DNA from: Nitrososphaera sp035547955
GTDB lineage: Archaea; Thermoproteota; Nitrososphaeria; Nitrososphaerales; Nitrososphaeraceae
Reading direction: 5' to 3'
Assembly: GCA_035547955.1 (NCBI GenBank)
Contig: DASZTR010000060.1
Coordinates: forward strand, 1-17,132
DNA length: 17,132 nucleotides
Shown: positions 11,641-17,132 of the stretch, in pieces
Numbering within the stretch: position 1 is the stretch's first letter
How the letters are laid out: each line of letters opens with the position of its first letter
The notes under the pieces: model-generated
Seen by the model: only the letters and a program-made list of their open reading frames with translations
Told to the model about the DNA's origin: nothing
Databases searched by the model: none
Position numbers and translations under genes: made by a program

Positions 11641-12090
11641 ATGGCCCGTATCCACGTTCACACTCATGGGAAATCCCATTCTATCCGTCCTACCTCAAAG
11701 ACTGCCCCCTCATGGCTTAACACGAGTCCCGATCAGGTGTCCTCGATCGTAGTCAAGATGGCCAAGGACGGCGTTAGCCCAAGCGCAATCGGCCTTAAGC
11801 TCCGAGACGAGCACGGGATTCCCCTTGCCAAGTTAGTGACCGGCAAAACGGTGACCCAGGTTCTCTCAGAGAACAATATCAAATCAGAGATGCCGGAAGA
11901 CCTTGAAAGGCTGGTGAGAAAGGCACTTGGCCTGCAAAAGCACTTACGGGCTCACAATAGCGACCACAGAAACGTCCGCTCGCTAGAGCTTGTAGAGGCC
12001 AAGGTTCACCGTCTGGCAAAATATTACAAGGGAATAGGCAAGATCCCTGCAACCTGGAAATACGCCGCAGTCATCGCCCAGCTAGAGTAA
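11641..12090 (+). CDS. rps15: 30S ribosomal protein uS15
   Basis: A 149-residue archaeal/eukaryote-type uS15. The archaeal N-terminal extension MARIHVHTHGKSHSIRPTSK leads into the helical core with VVKMAKDGVSPSAIGLKLRD, and the 16S-binding region includes HNSDHRNVRSLELVEAKVHR near the C-terminal third, where the conserved His/Asp loop contacts rRNA. It binds 16S rRNA early in assembly of the small subunit. Length matches archaeal homologues (about 150). It is the first gene of a tight unit: the RecJ-like gene starts 9 bases after its stop. This gene order with a RecJ-like nuclease is common in archaea. Identity is firm. Confidence 0.97.
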   Translation: MARIHVHTHGKSHSIRPTSKTAPSWLNTSPDQVSSIVVKMAKDGVSPSAIGLKLRDEHGIPLAKLVTGKTVTQVLSENNIKSEMPEDLERLVRKALGLQKHLRAHNSDHRNVRSLELVEAKVHRLAKYYKGIGKIPATWKYAAVIAQLE

Positions 12091-12099
12091 GACACCGAG

Positions 12100-13557
12100 A
12101 TGGGCGACGACAGTTCAAAACTCCTCACTTCTGCGCTCAAACCTTTTTGTGAAAAGCTCCGCTCCGTTGTAGAAAACGGAAGCGAAATTTCTATTATAAC
12201 ACACCTTGACGCGGACGGTATTACCTCCGGGAGCATAATCGCAACAGCCTTTGCCCGCATGGGCGCCAAGTGCTCTGTCAGGACGGTGTCGGACATGACG
12301 CCGTCAGTGATAGAGCGGATGAAAGCGGAGGACCACGAGTTTTATGTCGTGACTGACCTTGGTGGCGGCATGGCCGCAAATTTCCGCAAGACTCTAGGAG
12401 ACAGGTGGGTAGTCATCGACCACCACCAGATCCCTGAGGAGGAGATCCTGACAGACGACGCAGGCCAAATACTAAATCCCTGGAAGTATGGTATCGACGG
12501 CGGCATAGAGGTTCCTGCAGGCGGCATGGCGTACATGGTCGCAAGTGCGCTTGATCGGAAAAACCGCGACCTCTCGCCAGTGGCGGTGGTTTCCGCGGTG
12601 GGCGATAGGCAGGATCAGGGCGACAAAAAGTCGTTTCTTGGCCTCAACAAAGAGATACTCGAAATCGCGAAGGGGCTCGGGTTGGTATACGTCGACCTTG
12701 ACATAATGTTAACTGGCAGAGAAACACGCCCCCTGCATGAGGCTCTTGCATTCACGTCATTTCCCTATATTGACGGGTTGACCTGGAACCGTGACAACTG
12801 CCACGCCCTGTTAAAGGGTGCAGGGATAAAGCTAAAGGACGGTAATGGACGGTGGCGCGTGCCAGCCGAGTTTTCGCAGGAAGAAAAGAGCGCCATACTG
12901 GACGCGATTGCCAAGTTCATAGTCACATCGAGCAAGACTTCTGCGACAGTCATCGACGACCTGATTGGCAACGTCTATACCCTTGCAGGGGAGGACAAGC
13001 GCAGCCAGCTGCGCGACGCAAGGGAATTTTCGACCCTCTTAAACGCGTGCGGCAGGATTGGCAAATCCGGCGTCGGGATTGCCATCTGCATGGGCGACAG
13101 AAATGCCATGCTCACGGCTGGCGAGGAAATAAACGCCGAGTACAGGACTACGCTGCGCAACTATATCTCGACTATATTTTCTGAAAAATGGAGGGTCGCA
13201 GATGACGGCAAGATGGCGCTGGTAAACGGCGATGGTCTGGTTGCGGAAGACATGCTGGGTGCAGTTTCGTCGCTCCTGTCTGGTTCGCCGACGCTGGCTG
13301 GCAGACTTGTGTTTGTAAGATCCCTTTCAAAGGACGGCACCTACAAGTTCTCGTCAAGGAAGGGCCTCGGGTGCACGACGCCAGCAAACCTTGGCCTTGT
13401 GATGCGCCACTGCGCCGAGTCCGTCAAAGGCACAGGAGGCGGCCACTCTGCCGCGGCAGGCTGCCGTATACCCTCAATGGCGCTTGACCCTTTCCTTTCA
13501 TGTTTGAGGTCTGCAGTGAATGACGAGAAATTCTCGACGGCACCCTCGGAATGTTGA
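12100..13557 (+). CDS. archaeal RecJ-like DHH phosphoesterase/nuclease
   Basis: A 485-residue DHH-DHHA1 protein. Metal-binding motifs are ITHLDADG at residues 33-40 (motif I), VTDLGGG at 84-90 (motif II) and VIDHHQ at 105-110 (motif III, DHH). The C-terminal DHHA1 substrate-binding motif GTGGGHSAAAG is at 444-454. All catalytic positions appear intact. Archaeal homologues are single-strand-specific exonucleases (GAN/HAN types) related to eukaryotic Cdc45; some bind GINS and the MCM helicase at replication forks, others act in RNA turnover or mismatch repair. Which class this belongs to cannot be said from sequence alone. The ATG at 12100 is preceded by CCGAG and gives the expected short N terminus before motif I. 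The gene is co-transcribed with uS15 (9-bp gap) and Pcc1. Confidence 0.9.
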   Translation: MGDDSSKLLTSALKPFCEKLRSVVENGSEISIITHLDADGITSGSIIATAFARMGAKCSVRTVSDMTPSVIERMKAEDHEFYVVTDLGGGMAANFRKTLGDRWVVIDHHQIPEEEILTDDAGQILNPWKYGIDGGIEVPAGGMAYMVASALDRKNRDLSPVAVVSAVGDRQDQGDKKSFLGLNKEILEIAKGLGLVYVDLDIMLTGRETRPLHEALAFTSFPYIDGLTWNRDNCHALLKGAGIKLKDGNGRWRVPAEFSQEEKSAILDAIAKFIVTSSKTSATVIDDLIGNVYTLAGEDKRSQLRDAREFSTLLNACGRIGKSGVGIAICMGDRNAMLTAGEEINAEYRTTLRNYISTIFSEKWRVADDGKMALVNGDGLVAEDMLGAVSSLLSGSPTLAGRLVFVRSLSKDGTYKFSSRKGLGCTTPANLGLVMRHCAESVKGTGGGHSAAAGCRIPSMALDPFLSCLRSAVNDEKFSTAPSEC

Positions 13558-13579
13558 TGATGGCAGTAGTGGCCCTGCC

Positions 13580-13846
13580 GTGGACGCGCAGGTTAGTATA
13601 CCGTTTCCGACATCTGCACACGCAAGGGCTGCTGTCAAGGCATTAATACCAGACAATGTGAACATGCCTGCGGGCTTGACCATAGACATTTTCTCAAGGG
13701 GCACGACAGTCTGGGTGAGGGTCGGAGCGACAGGTAGTGGCATCTCCATTGCGACGGTCGCAAGCACACTTGACGAAATCCTTGAGCACATTTCAGTGGC
13801 CAGAAAAGTAGTGGATCTAGCAGGGATGGCACGAAGAGATGCTTGA
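13580..13846 (+). CDS. pcc1: KEOPS complex subunit Pcc1
   Basis: An 88-residue protein of the Pcc1/Cgi121-associated KEOPS small subunit family. The sequence runs MDAQVSIPFPTSAHARAAVK, LTIDIFSRGTTVWVRVGATG and then a long helix SGISIATVASTLDEILEHIS. The two-strand-helix plan and length (80-90 residues) match Pcc1, which dimerises and bridges Kae1 in the KEOPS complex that places t6A37 on ANN-decoding tRNAs. The frame extends back to an ATG at 13520 within the RecJ-like gene, but the extra 20 residues (TRNSRRHPRN...) look like run-on, and GTG at 13580 places the start right before the first strand, 22 bases after the RecJ stop. The stop overlaps the SerRS start by 8 bases. Other KEOPS genes are not in the window. 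Confidence 0.82.
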   Translation: MDAQVSIPFPTSAHARAAVKALIPDNVNMPAGLTIDIFSRGTTVWVRVGATGSGISIATVASTLDEILEHISVARKVVDLAGMARRDA

Positions 13847-15116
13847 CCCGAAGCTGTTGAAGGACAACCCGGAAGCCGTGCGCGTGATGCTAAAAAATCG
13901 CCATGTAGAGTTCCCACTCGACGATCTCGTCGCGCTTGAAAGGCGCCGGCGCGAGCTAATCACAGAGGCGCAAGAATACCGCTCTAAAAAGAACAAGCTG
14001 TCAGAAGCGGTGGCGGCAAAGAAAAAAGCAAAGCAGGACGCTTCTTCTGAGCTTGTGCTGATGAAGCAAGTCGGCGTCGGCATGGAAAAAGCAGAGCGCG
14101 AAAAAACCGCTACGGAGGACGAGTATCGCAAGCTAGCCGCACTCTTACCAAACATGCTCCATGAATCGGTGCCCGTGGGCAAGGACGAAAAGGATAACGT
14201 CGTAGTCAAAACCGCTGGCAAGATACGGAGGGACATTGACAAGCCAAAAGACCATGTCGACATTGCAACCGTGCTTGATTTGTTTGACATCGAGCGGGCT
14301 GCAAAGATCTCCGGCGCGAGGTTCTATTTTCTAAAGAACGAGCTGGTGCGCATGAATACCGCGCTGGTGCACTTTGCACTCGACTACTTGACGGAAAAAG
14401 GCTACACTCTCATTCAGCCGCCGTACATGATGCATAGGCAGCCAATGGAGGGGGCAGTCATTCTTGGCGACTTTGAAGACGTCATCTACAAGATAGAAAA
14501 CGAAGACCTGTACATGATAGGAACGTCCGAGCACGCCATTGCAAGCATGCACATGGATGAGATACTCGAGGGCAAGCAGTTGCCGATGCGGTATGCAGGG
14601 GTCAGCCCTTGCTTCCGTAAGGAGGCCGGCGCGCACGGAAAAGACATGAAGGGCATATTCCGGGTGCACCAGTTTGAAAAGGTCGAGCAGTTTGTGTACT
14701 GCCGTCCGGAGGACTCGTGGAAGGAGCACGAGCGCATGCTCGAAGTCTCGCAAGGATTCTTTGATCTGTTAGGCATCCCGTACCGCGTGATGCTCTTGTG
14801 CTCGGGCGACACCGGCAAGATTTCTGCCAAGACATACGATATCGAAGCGTGGATGCCCGGTCAGGGCGCATACCGCGAGATAGTGTCATGCTCAAACTGC
14901 ACAGACTATCAAGCTCGCAGGCTCGCAATACGCTTCCGTGACAAGACCAACGAGGAGACGAAGCTCGTCCACACCCTAAACAGCACCTTGGTGGCAGTCC
15001 AGCGCACGCTTGTCGCAATCATGGAGAACTACCAGACTCCTGCAGGGACTGTGCAGGTGCCTGAAGTCTTGCAAAAGTACATGGGCGATCTGAAGGAAAT
15101 CAAGCCCCGGACTTGA
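13839..15116 (+). CDS. serS: seryl-tRNA synthetase
   Basis: A 425-residue class II synthetase of the common (bacterial/eukaryote-type) SerRS. The N-terminal arm is a long antiparallel coiled coil (about residues 25-110) that grips the long variable arm of tRNA-Ser. The catalytic core shows TSEHAIASMH, motif 2 PCFRKEAGAHGKDMKGIFRV and the HQFEKVEQF strand, and motif 3 with LNSTLVAVQRTLVAIMENYQ, in which the final Arg and the ENYQ end are conserved. SCSNCTDYQARR holds the serine/ATP-side region. It charges tRNA-Ser and supplies Ser-tRNA for Sec if present. It is not the rare methanogen-type SerRS. The ATG at 13839 overlaps the Pcc1 stop by 8 bases, suggesting translational coupling. It ends the operon; the following 290 bases have no gene. 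Confidence 0.97.
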   Translation: MLDPKLLKDNPEAVRVMLKNRHVEFPLDDLVALERRRRELITEAQEYRSKKNKLSEAVAAKKKAKQDASSELVLMKQVGVGMEKAEREKTATEDEYRKLAALLPNMLHESVPVGKDEKDNVVVKTAGKIRRDIDKPKDHVDIATVLDLFDIERAAKISGARFYFLKNELVRMNTALVHFALDYLTEKGYTLIQPPYMMHRQPMEGAVILGDFEDVIYKIENEDLYMIGTSEHAIASMHMDEILEGKQLPMRYAGVSPCFRKEAGAHGKDMKGIFRVHQFEKVEQFVYCRPEDSWKEHERMLEVSQGFFDLLGIPYRVMLLCSGDTGKISAKTYDIEAWMPGQGAYREIVSCSNCTDYQARRLAIRFRDKTNEETKLVHTLNSTLVAVQRTLVAIMENYQTPAGTVQVPEVLQKYMGDLKEIKPRT

Positions 15117-15371
15117 CGACGATGTTTATCAGAGAACTATTTATCGAGAGGTGGTGTTTCAATCCTTGTTCTGCTGGATTAGTCTTTTAGACAGCGTTTT
15201 GTATGCCCAATTTCGTGCTAAAAGACAATTGTACAAAGCCTAAAAGCACGGTTTTCATCACCGTCCTACATTTTTAAGGATGCTTAAACAAATATCTAGC
15301 CAAGTTGTTTGCCGGCGAGGTCGTGCCCCTTGCACGAAATCCCTTTGCATCAGGAAATTTTCAGGGACGAA
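15117..15371. other. intergenic region between serS and eS1
   Basis: About 255 bases before the eS1 promoter without a convincing gene. It holds the 9-bp inverted repeat at 15182-15226, a second smaller hairpin (ACGGT/ACCGT, 15248-15264) and a repeated CTAAAAG. A 24-codon reverse frame (MMKTVLLGFVQ...) exists but is weak. The folding potential could reflect a small RNA or a terminator region; I cannot identify it. Confidence 0.4.
15182..15226. repeat. 9-bp inverted repeat after serS
   Basis: GTCTTTTAG (15182-15190) and CTAAAAGAC (15218-15226) are perfect reverse complements with a 27-base loop that can add a short CG-rich inner pairing. It lies 66 bases after the serS stop. The stem could be the base of a small structured RNA or a protein site. 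Confidence 0.5.
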
Positions 15372-15374
15372 CAA

Positions 15375-15380
15375 TATATA
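15375..15380 (+). promoter_or_regulatory. TATA box of the eS1 gene
   Basis: TATATA core within AATATATATT, 26-31 bases before the ATG at 15406. It lies inside the longer open frame and so argues against any start before 15406. Confidence 0.6.
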
Positions 15381-15405
15381 TTCTGGAGACCAAGTGTGGT
15401 TTTCG

Positions 15406-16116
15406 ATGGTTAAGGCAGCAAAGAAGGGAGGCAGAGTCCGCGACAAGTGGCGAGACAAGCAATGGGTCGTCGTCAACAAGCCATCAGGATTTGAGCCACC
15501 CGGATCCGTTAACTATGTTCCCATAACCGATGGCGAGCAAGCTAAGGGGAGGGTAATTGAAAATACGCTCCATGATATGATGAAGGGCAACCCTGATCAG
15601 ACCATGGACCAGCATCAGATAAAGGTCTTCATCCAGATTGACAAGATAAGCGACGGCGCCGCAAGCACACGCTTTAAGGGCCACGAATATGCCAAGGAAT
15701 TCCTCCGCTCGCTGATACGACGCGGCAGTTCTATGGTCACTTTTGTAAACGACTATACTACCCAAGACGGATACACATTCCGCGTGGCAGTCGTCGCCTT
15801 TACGCAGAGGCGAGTGAACGCTTCAAAGAAGCACGAGATTCGCATGATCGCCCAGCGTATCCTATCTGAGAGGATCCCGCAGATAACAGTCGAGCAGTTC
15901 GTGCAAGAAACTACCGGCAGCAAGGCAGGCGACATACCAAGGGAGACGAACAGCCTACTTGGTGCGACAATCTTGGACGAAGCCAAAAAGATCTCAAACA
16001 TACGCCACATCGGCATAAAGAAGACCAAGTTGATCTCAACTCCAGAATCCAGGGCAGTGAGCGACGCCAAGCCTGTCGAGACGACAACCGTGGCCGAACC
16101 TGCTGCCCCGCAATAA
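15406..16116 (+). CDS. rps3ae: 30S ribosomal protein eS1 (S3Ae)
   Basis: A 236-residue archaeal/eukaryotic eS1. The sequence starts MVKAAKKGGRVRDKWRDKQW and carries family blocks FEPPGSVNYVPITDGEQAKG, FIQIDKISDGAASTRFKGHE and YAKEFLRSLIRRGSSMVTFV. RRVNASKKHEIRMIAQRI follows in the C-terminal half. It sits near the mRNA exit of the small subunit. The open frame begins at 15280, but the added N terminus (QISSQVVCRRGRAP...) is unlike the family, and the promoter at 15375 falls inside it, so ATG 15406 is chosen. The last 20 residues are a low-complexity tail rich in Ala, Pro, Thr and Val. It is followed by a T-rich terminator. Confidence 0.95.
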   Translation: MVKAAKKGGRVRDKWRDKQWVVVNKPSGFEPPGSVNYVPITDGEQAKGRVIENTLHDMMKGNPDQTMDQHQIKVFIQIDKISDGAASTRFKGHEYAKEFLRSLIRRGSSMVTFVNDYTTQDGYTFRVAVVAFTQRRVNASKKHEIRMIAQRILSERIPQITVEQFVQETTGSKAGDIPRETNSLLGATILDEAKKISNIRHIGIKKTKLISTPESRAVSDAKPVETTTVAEPAAPQ

Positions 16117-16140
16117 CTTTTTAGTCCCTTTTCTTTTTCC
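16117..16140 (+). terminator. T-rich terminator after eS1
   Basis: CTTTTTAGTCCCTTTTCTTT continuing TTCC directly after the TAA stop. It is a pyrimidine/T-rich tract without a stem, typical of archaeal termination. Confidence 0.5.
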
Positions 16141-16146
16141 TCTCAA

Positions 16147-16152
16147 TATATA
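16147..16152 (+). promoter_or_regulatory. TATA box of the exosome-associated RNA-binding protein gene
   Basis: TATATA, 27-32 bases before the ATG at 16179 but only 9-14 bases before the ATG at 16161. The spacing at eS1 (26-31) favours 16179 as the start. Confidence 0.55.
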
Positions 16153-16178
16153 CTGAGCAAATGTCAGAGGACAATGCG

Positions 16179-16616
16179 ATGAAATTCTCCTCGGCGGAGG
16201 TTCAACTCGTGCTGCATGCGACGGAGGATCCTGGCAAGGTGCTTGCTGCCGTGGAAAAAGCCCTCCCTGTTCCAGCCGCAAGCTTTGAAGGCGAACAGTC
16301 TGAAGGCCACTATGGCAACGCCATAGTGCTCCTTAGGGCCACCATATCCGGCAGGGATGCGGGAGCGCTTGCCATCAAGATAATATCTGCTTTCAACCGC
16401 TTAGACCGGCAGGAACTTTACGACCATCTCGAAGAGTACTCTGACGAAAAGGGTAGCCTCTACCTCCGCCTTGACAAGCAAAGGCTCTGTCAGGGCAAGG
16501 TATCGCTTGCAGAGTCGGACGCTGTGCGGGTCAAGTTCAAGCCTGTTCATCGCTACCACAAGCCATCGGGCAGCAGCTTGGAGATCTACAGGGGGCTACT
16601 CTCTTCGATAGACTAG
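16179..16616 (+). CDS. exosome-associated RNA-binding protein (COG1325 family)
   Basis: A 145-residue protein of the archaeal RNA-binding family often listed as an exosome subunit (PH1010-like fold). Seen: the first strand AEVQLVLHATEDPGKVLAAV with the family block HATED at residues 14-18 and a predicted helix after it, SEGHYGNAIVLLRATISGRD in the middle, and a second alpha-beta unit ending KGSLYLRLDKQRLCQGKVSL and VRVKFKPVHRY. The GHYGN(x)I segment is typical. Members are thought to help RNA processing alongside the exosome and RNase P; the reaction, if any, is unknown. ATG 16161 lies 18 bases upstream in frame and adds six residues, but the TATA box position supports 16179. The RNase P p30 gene follows within 10 bases, a known archaeal gene pair. 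Confidence 0.85.
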   Translation: MKFSSAEVQLVLHATEDPGKVLAAVEKALPVPAASFEGEQSEGHYGNAIVLLRATISGRDAGALAIKIISAFNRLDRQELYDHLEEYSDEKGSLYLRLDKQRLCQGKVSLAESDAVRVKFKPVHRYHKPSGSSLEIYRGLLSSID

Positions 16617-16624
16617 ACCTCTTT

Positions 16625-17132
16625 GTGGCCGGCGAGCGCGCCGCTTTAGCTGCAAAGGCCCTCGGCCTGAAGAGGGTAGGAGTCGCCGATGCTGCAAGCG
16701 ATGAATTTTCTTCTGACGCGGGTATTATCTACCGGCTCAAGAACCCTCCACCTCAGCCTGTGAAATATGATTACCTGACGGTTTCTGAAAACGTCGGCGA
16801 TATTTCCCGTATCGACATACTTGTACTGGGGGACTTTCGCAGGGTAAAAGACAAGCTGAAAAAAAAGTCCAAGGGTGGAGCAGGTGTCGAGATTACAGTC
16901 GAGCAAGCGCGCAAGCAAGACGCGACGGGTATTGCAAGATGGGTTGCAGACGCATACGACCTCTACAAGTTCTGCCAGTCGTCAGGCTTTCAATTCATAC
17001 TGTCAAGTGGGGCCAGCTCGCCTCATGGTATCGTGTCGGGACAATCCTTTGACGTGATACTAAAGATGGTGGGCATCGATCCGCAAAAGCATTGGAGCGA
17101 GCTTGCGGGCTGGCTGGCATCAAGGCTTGAGC
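16625..17132 (+). CDS. rnp3: RNase P protein component p30 (Rpp30/Rnp3, partial)
   Basis: A frame open to the window end, showing 169 residues. It contains AGERAALAAKALGLKRVGVA near the start, YRLKNPPPQPVKYDYLTVSE, IDILVLGDFRRVKDKL and EITVEQARKQDATGIARWVA, then FQFILSSGASSPHGIVSGQS and a C-terminal helix. The alternating strand-helix plan and the SSGA(S)...HG(I)xSGQSFDVILK block fit Rpp30, a PHP-like TIM-barrel subunit of RNase P that helps trim tRNA 5' ends together with Rpp14/Pop5. The GTG at 16625 is the only usual start after the preceding stop; in-frame codons just before it (CTA GAC CTC TTT) read like the family's first strand, so the true start could be an unusual codon upstream, overlapping the RNA-binding protein gene. 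The gene order (COG1325 then p30) is common in archaea and supports the call. Confidence 0.82.
   Translation, partial: MAGERAALAAKALGLKRVGVADAASDEFSSDAGIIYRLKNPPPQPVKYDYLTVSENVGDISRIDILVLGDFRRVKDKLKKKSKGGAGVEITVEQARKQDATGIARWVADAYDLYKFCQSSGFQFILSSGASSPHGIVSGQSFDVILKMVGIDPQKHWSELAGWLASRLE

Noticed and set aside
15150..15178. tRNA T-arm-like sequence (GTTTCAATCC)
   Set aside because: The flanking bases do not form the T stem, and no acceptor or anticodon stems are found around it.
15182..15235. H/ACA guide RNA
   Set aside because: A stem followed by ACA is present, but there is no kink-turn or GA pair in the upper part and the spacing between stem and ACA does not fit.
15280..15405. N-terminal extension of eS1
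   Set aside because: The open frame continues upstream, but the sequence is unlike the family and the TATA box at 15375 lies inside it.
1..17132. CRISPR array, insertion sequence or phage genes
   Set aside because: No regularly spaced repeats, transposase motifs or terminal inverted repeats were seen in the window.

Overview
The window is archaeal. It carries archaeal or eukaryote-type information genes: uS15, eS1/S3Ae, Nop10, an archaeal RecJ-like DHH nuclease, KEOPS Pcc1, an exosome-associated RNA-binding protein and RNase P p30. Most transcription starts are marked by a TATA-like box about 20-33 bases upstream of the start codon with no Shine-Dalgarno sequence, which implies leaderless mRNAs. 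TTG and GTG starts are common. The gene set, moderate GC content and two small membrane proteins resembling accessory subunits of archaeal ammonia monooxygenase suggest an ammonia-oxidising thaumarchaeon of the Nitrososphaera type. That placement is inference; no 16S rRNA or amoA gene is present.

Layout. 1-257 (-) is the N-terminal part of a PH-domain protein. 394-3065 (+) holds a corrinoid adenosyltransferase, a doubtful ORF coupled to nop10, nop10, a geranylgeranyl-reductase-like flavoprotein and a hotdog thioesterase. 3074-4891 (-) holds an acidic coiled-coil protein, an isocitrate-lyase/PEP-mutase family enzyme, a VOC (glyoxalase-fold) pseudogene broken by three frameshifts, and a zinc-ribbon protein with a Gln-rich tail. 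4892-6400 is gene-poor: an Lrp/AsnC-type regulator, a 48-residue zinc-ribbon gene on the minus strand and a possible 25-residue ORF. 6401-9283 holds AMMECR1, a MurG/GT28-like glycosyltransferase and, converging on it with a 48-bp overlap, a ThiI-like THUMP protein whose PP-loop motif is lost. 9375-10180 (-) holds the two small membrane proteins, each with its own promoter and terminator. 10200-11640 is an accessory-looking stretch with a frameshifted small gene, an inverted repeat, a DUF6766-like membrane protein and doubtful small ORFs.

11641-17132 (+) is a conserved information-processing block. uS15, RecJ-like nuclease, Pcc1 and SerRS run as one tight unit with 9- and 22-bp gaps and an 8-bp overlap. 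eS1, the exosome-associated RNA-binding protein and RNase P p30 follow. This links ribosome assembly, tRNA t6A modification, tRNA charging, RNA processing and DNA replication or repair.

Most notable: the candidate AmoY/AmoZ pair, the ThiI-like protein without its catalytic motif, the frameshifted genes with disruptions at homopolymer runs, the short zinc-ribbon gene below usual gene-calling limits, and a recurring layout in which the stop codon of one gene lies inside the TATA box of the next leaderless TTG-start gene.
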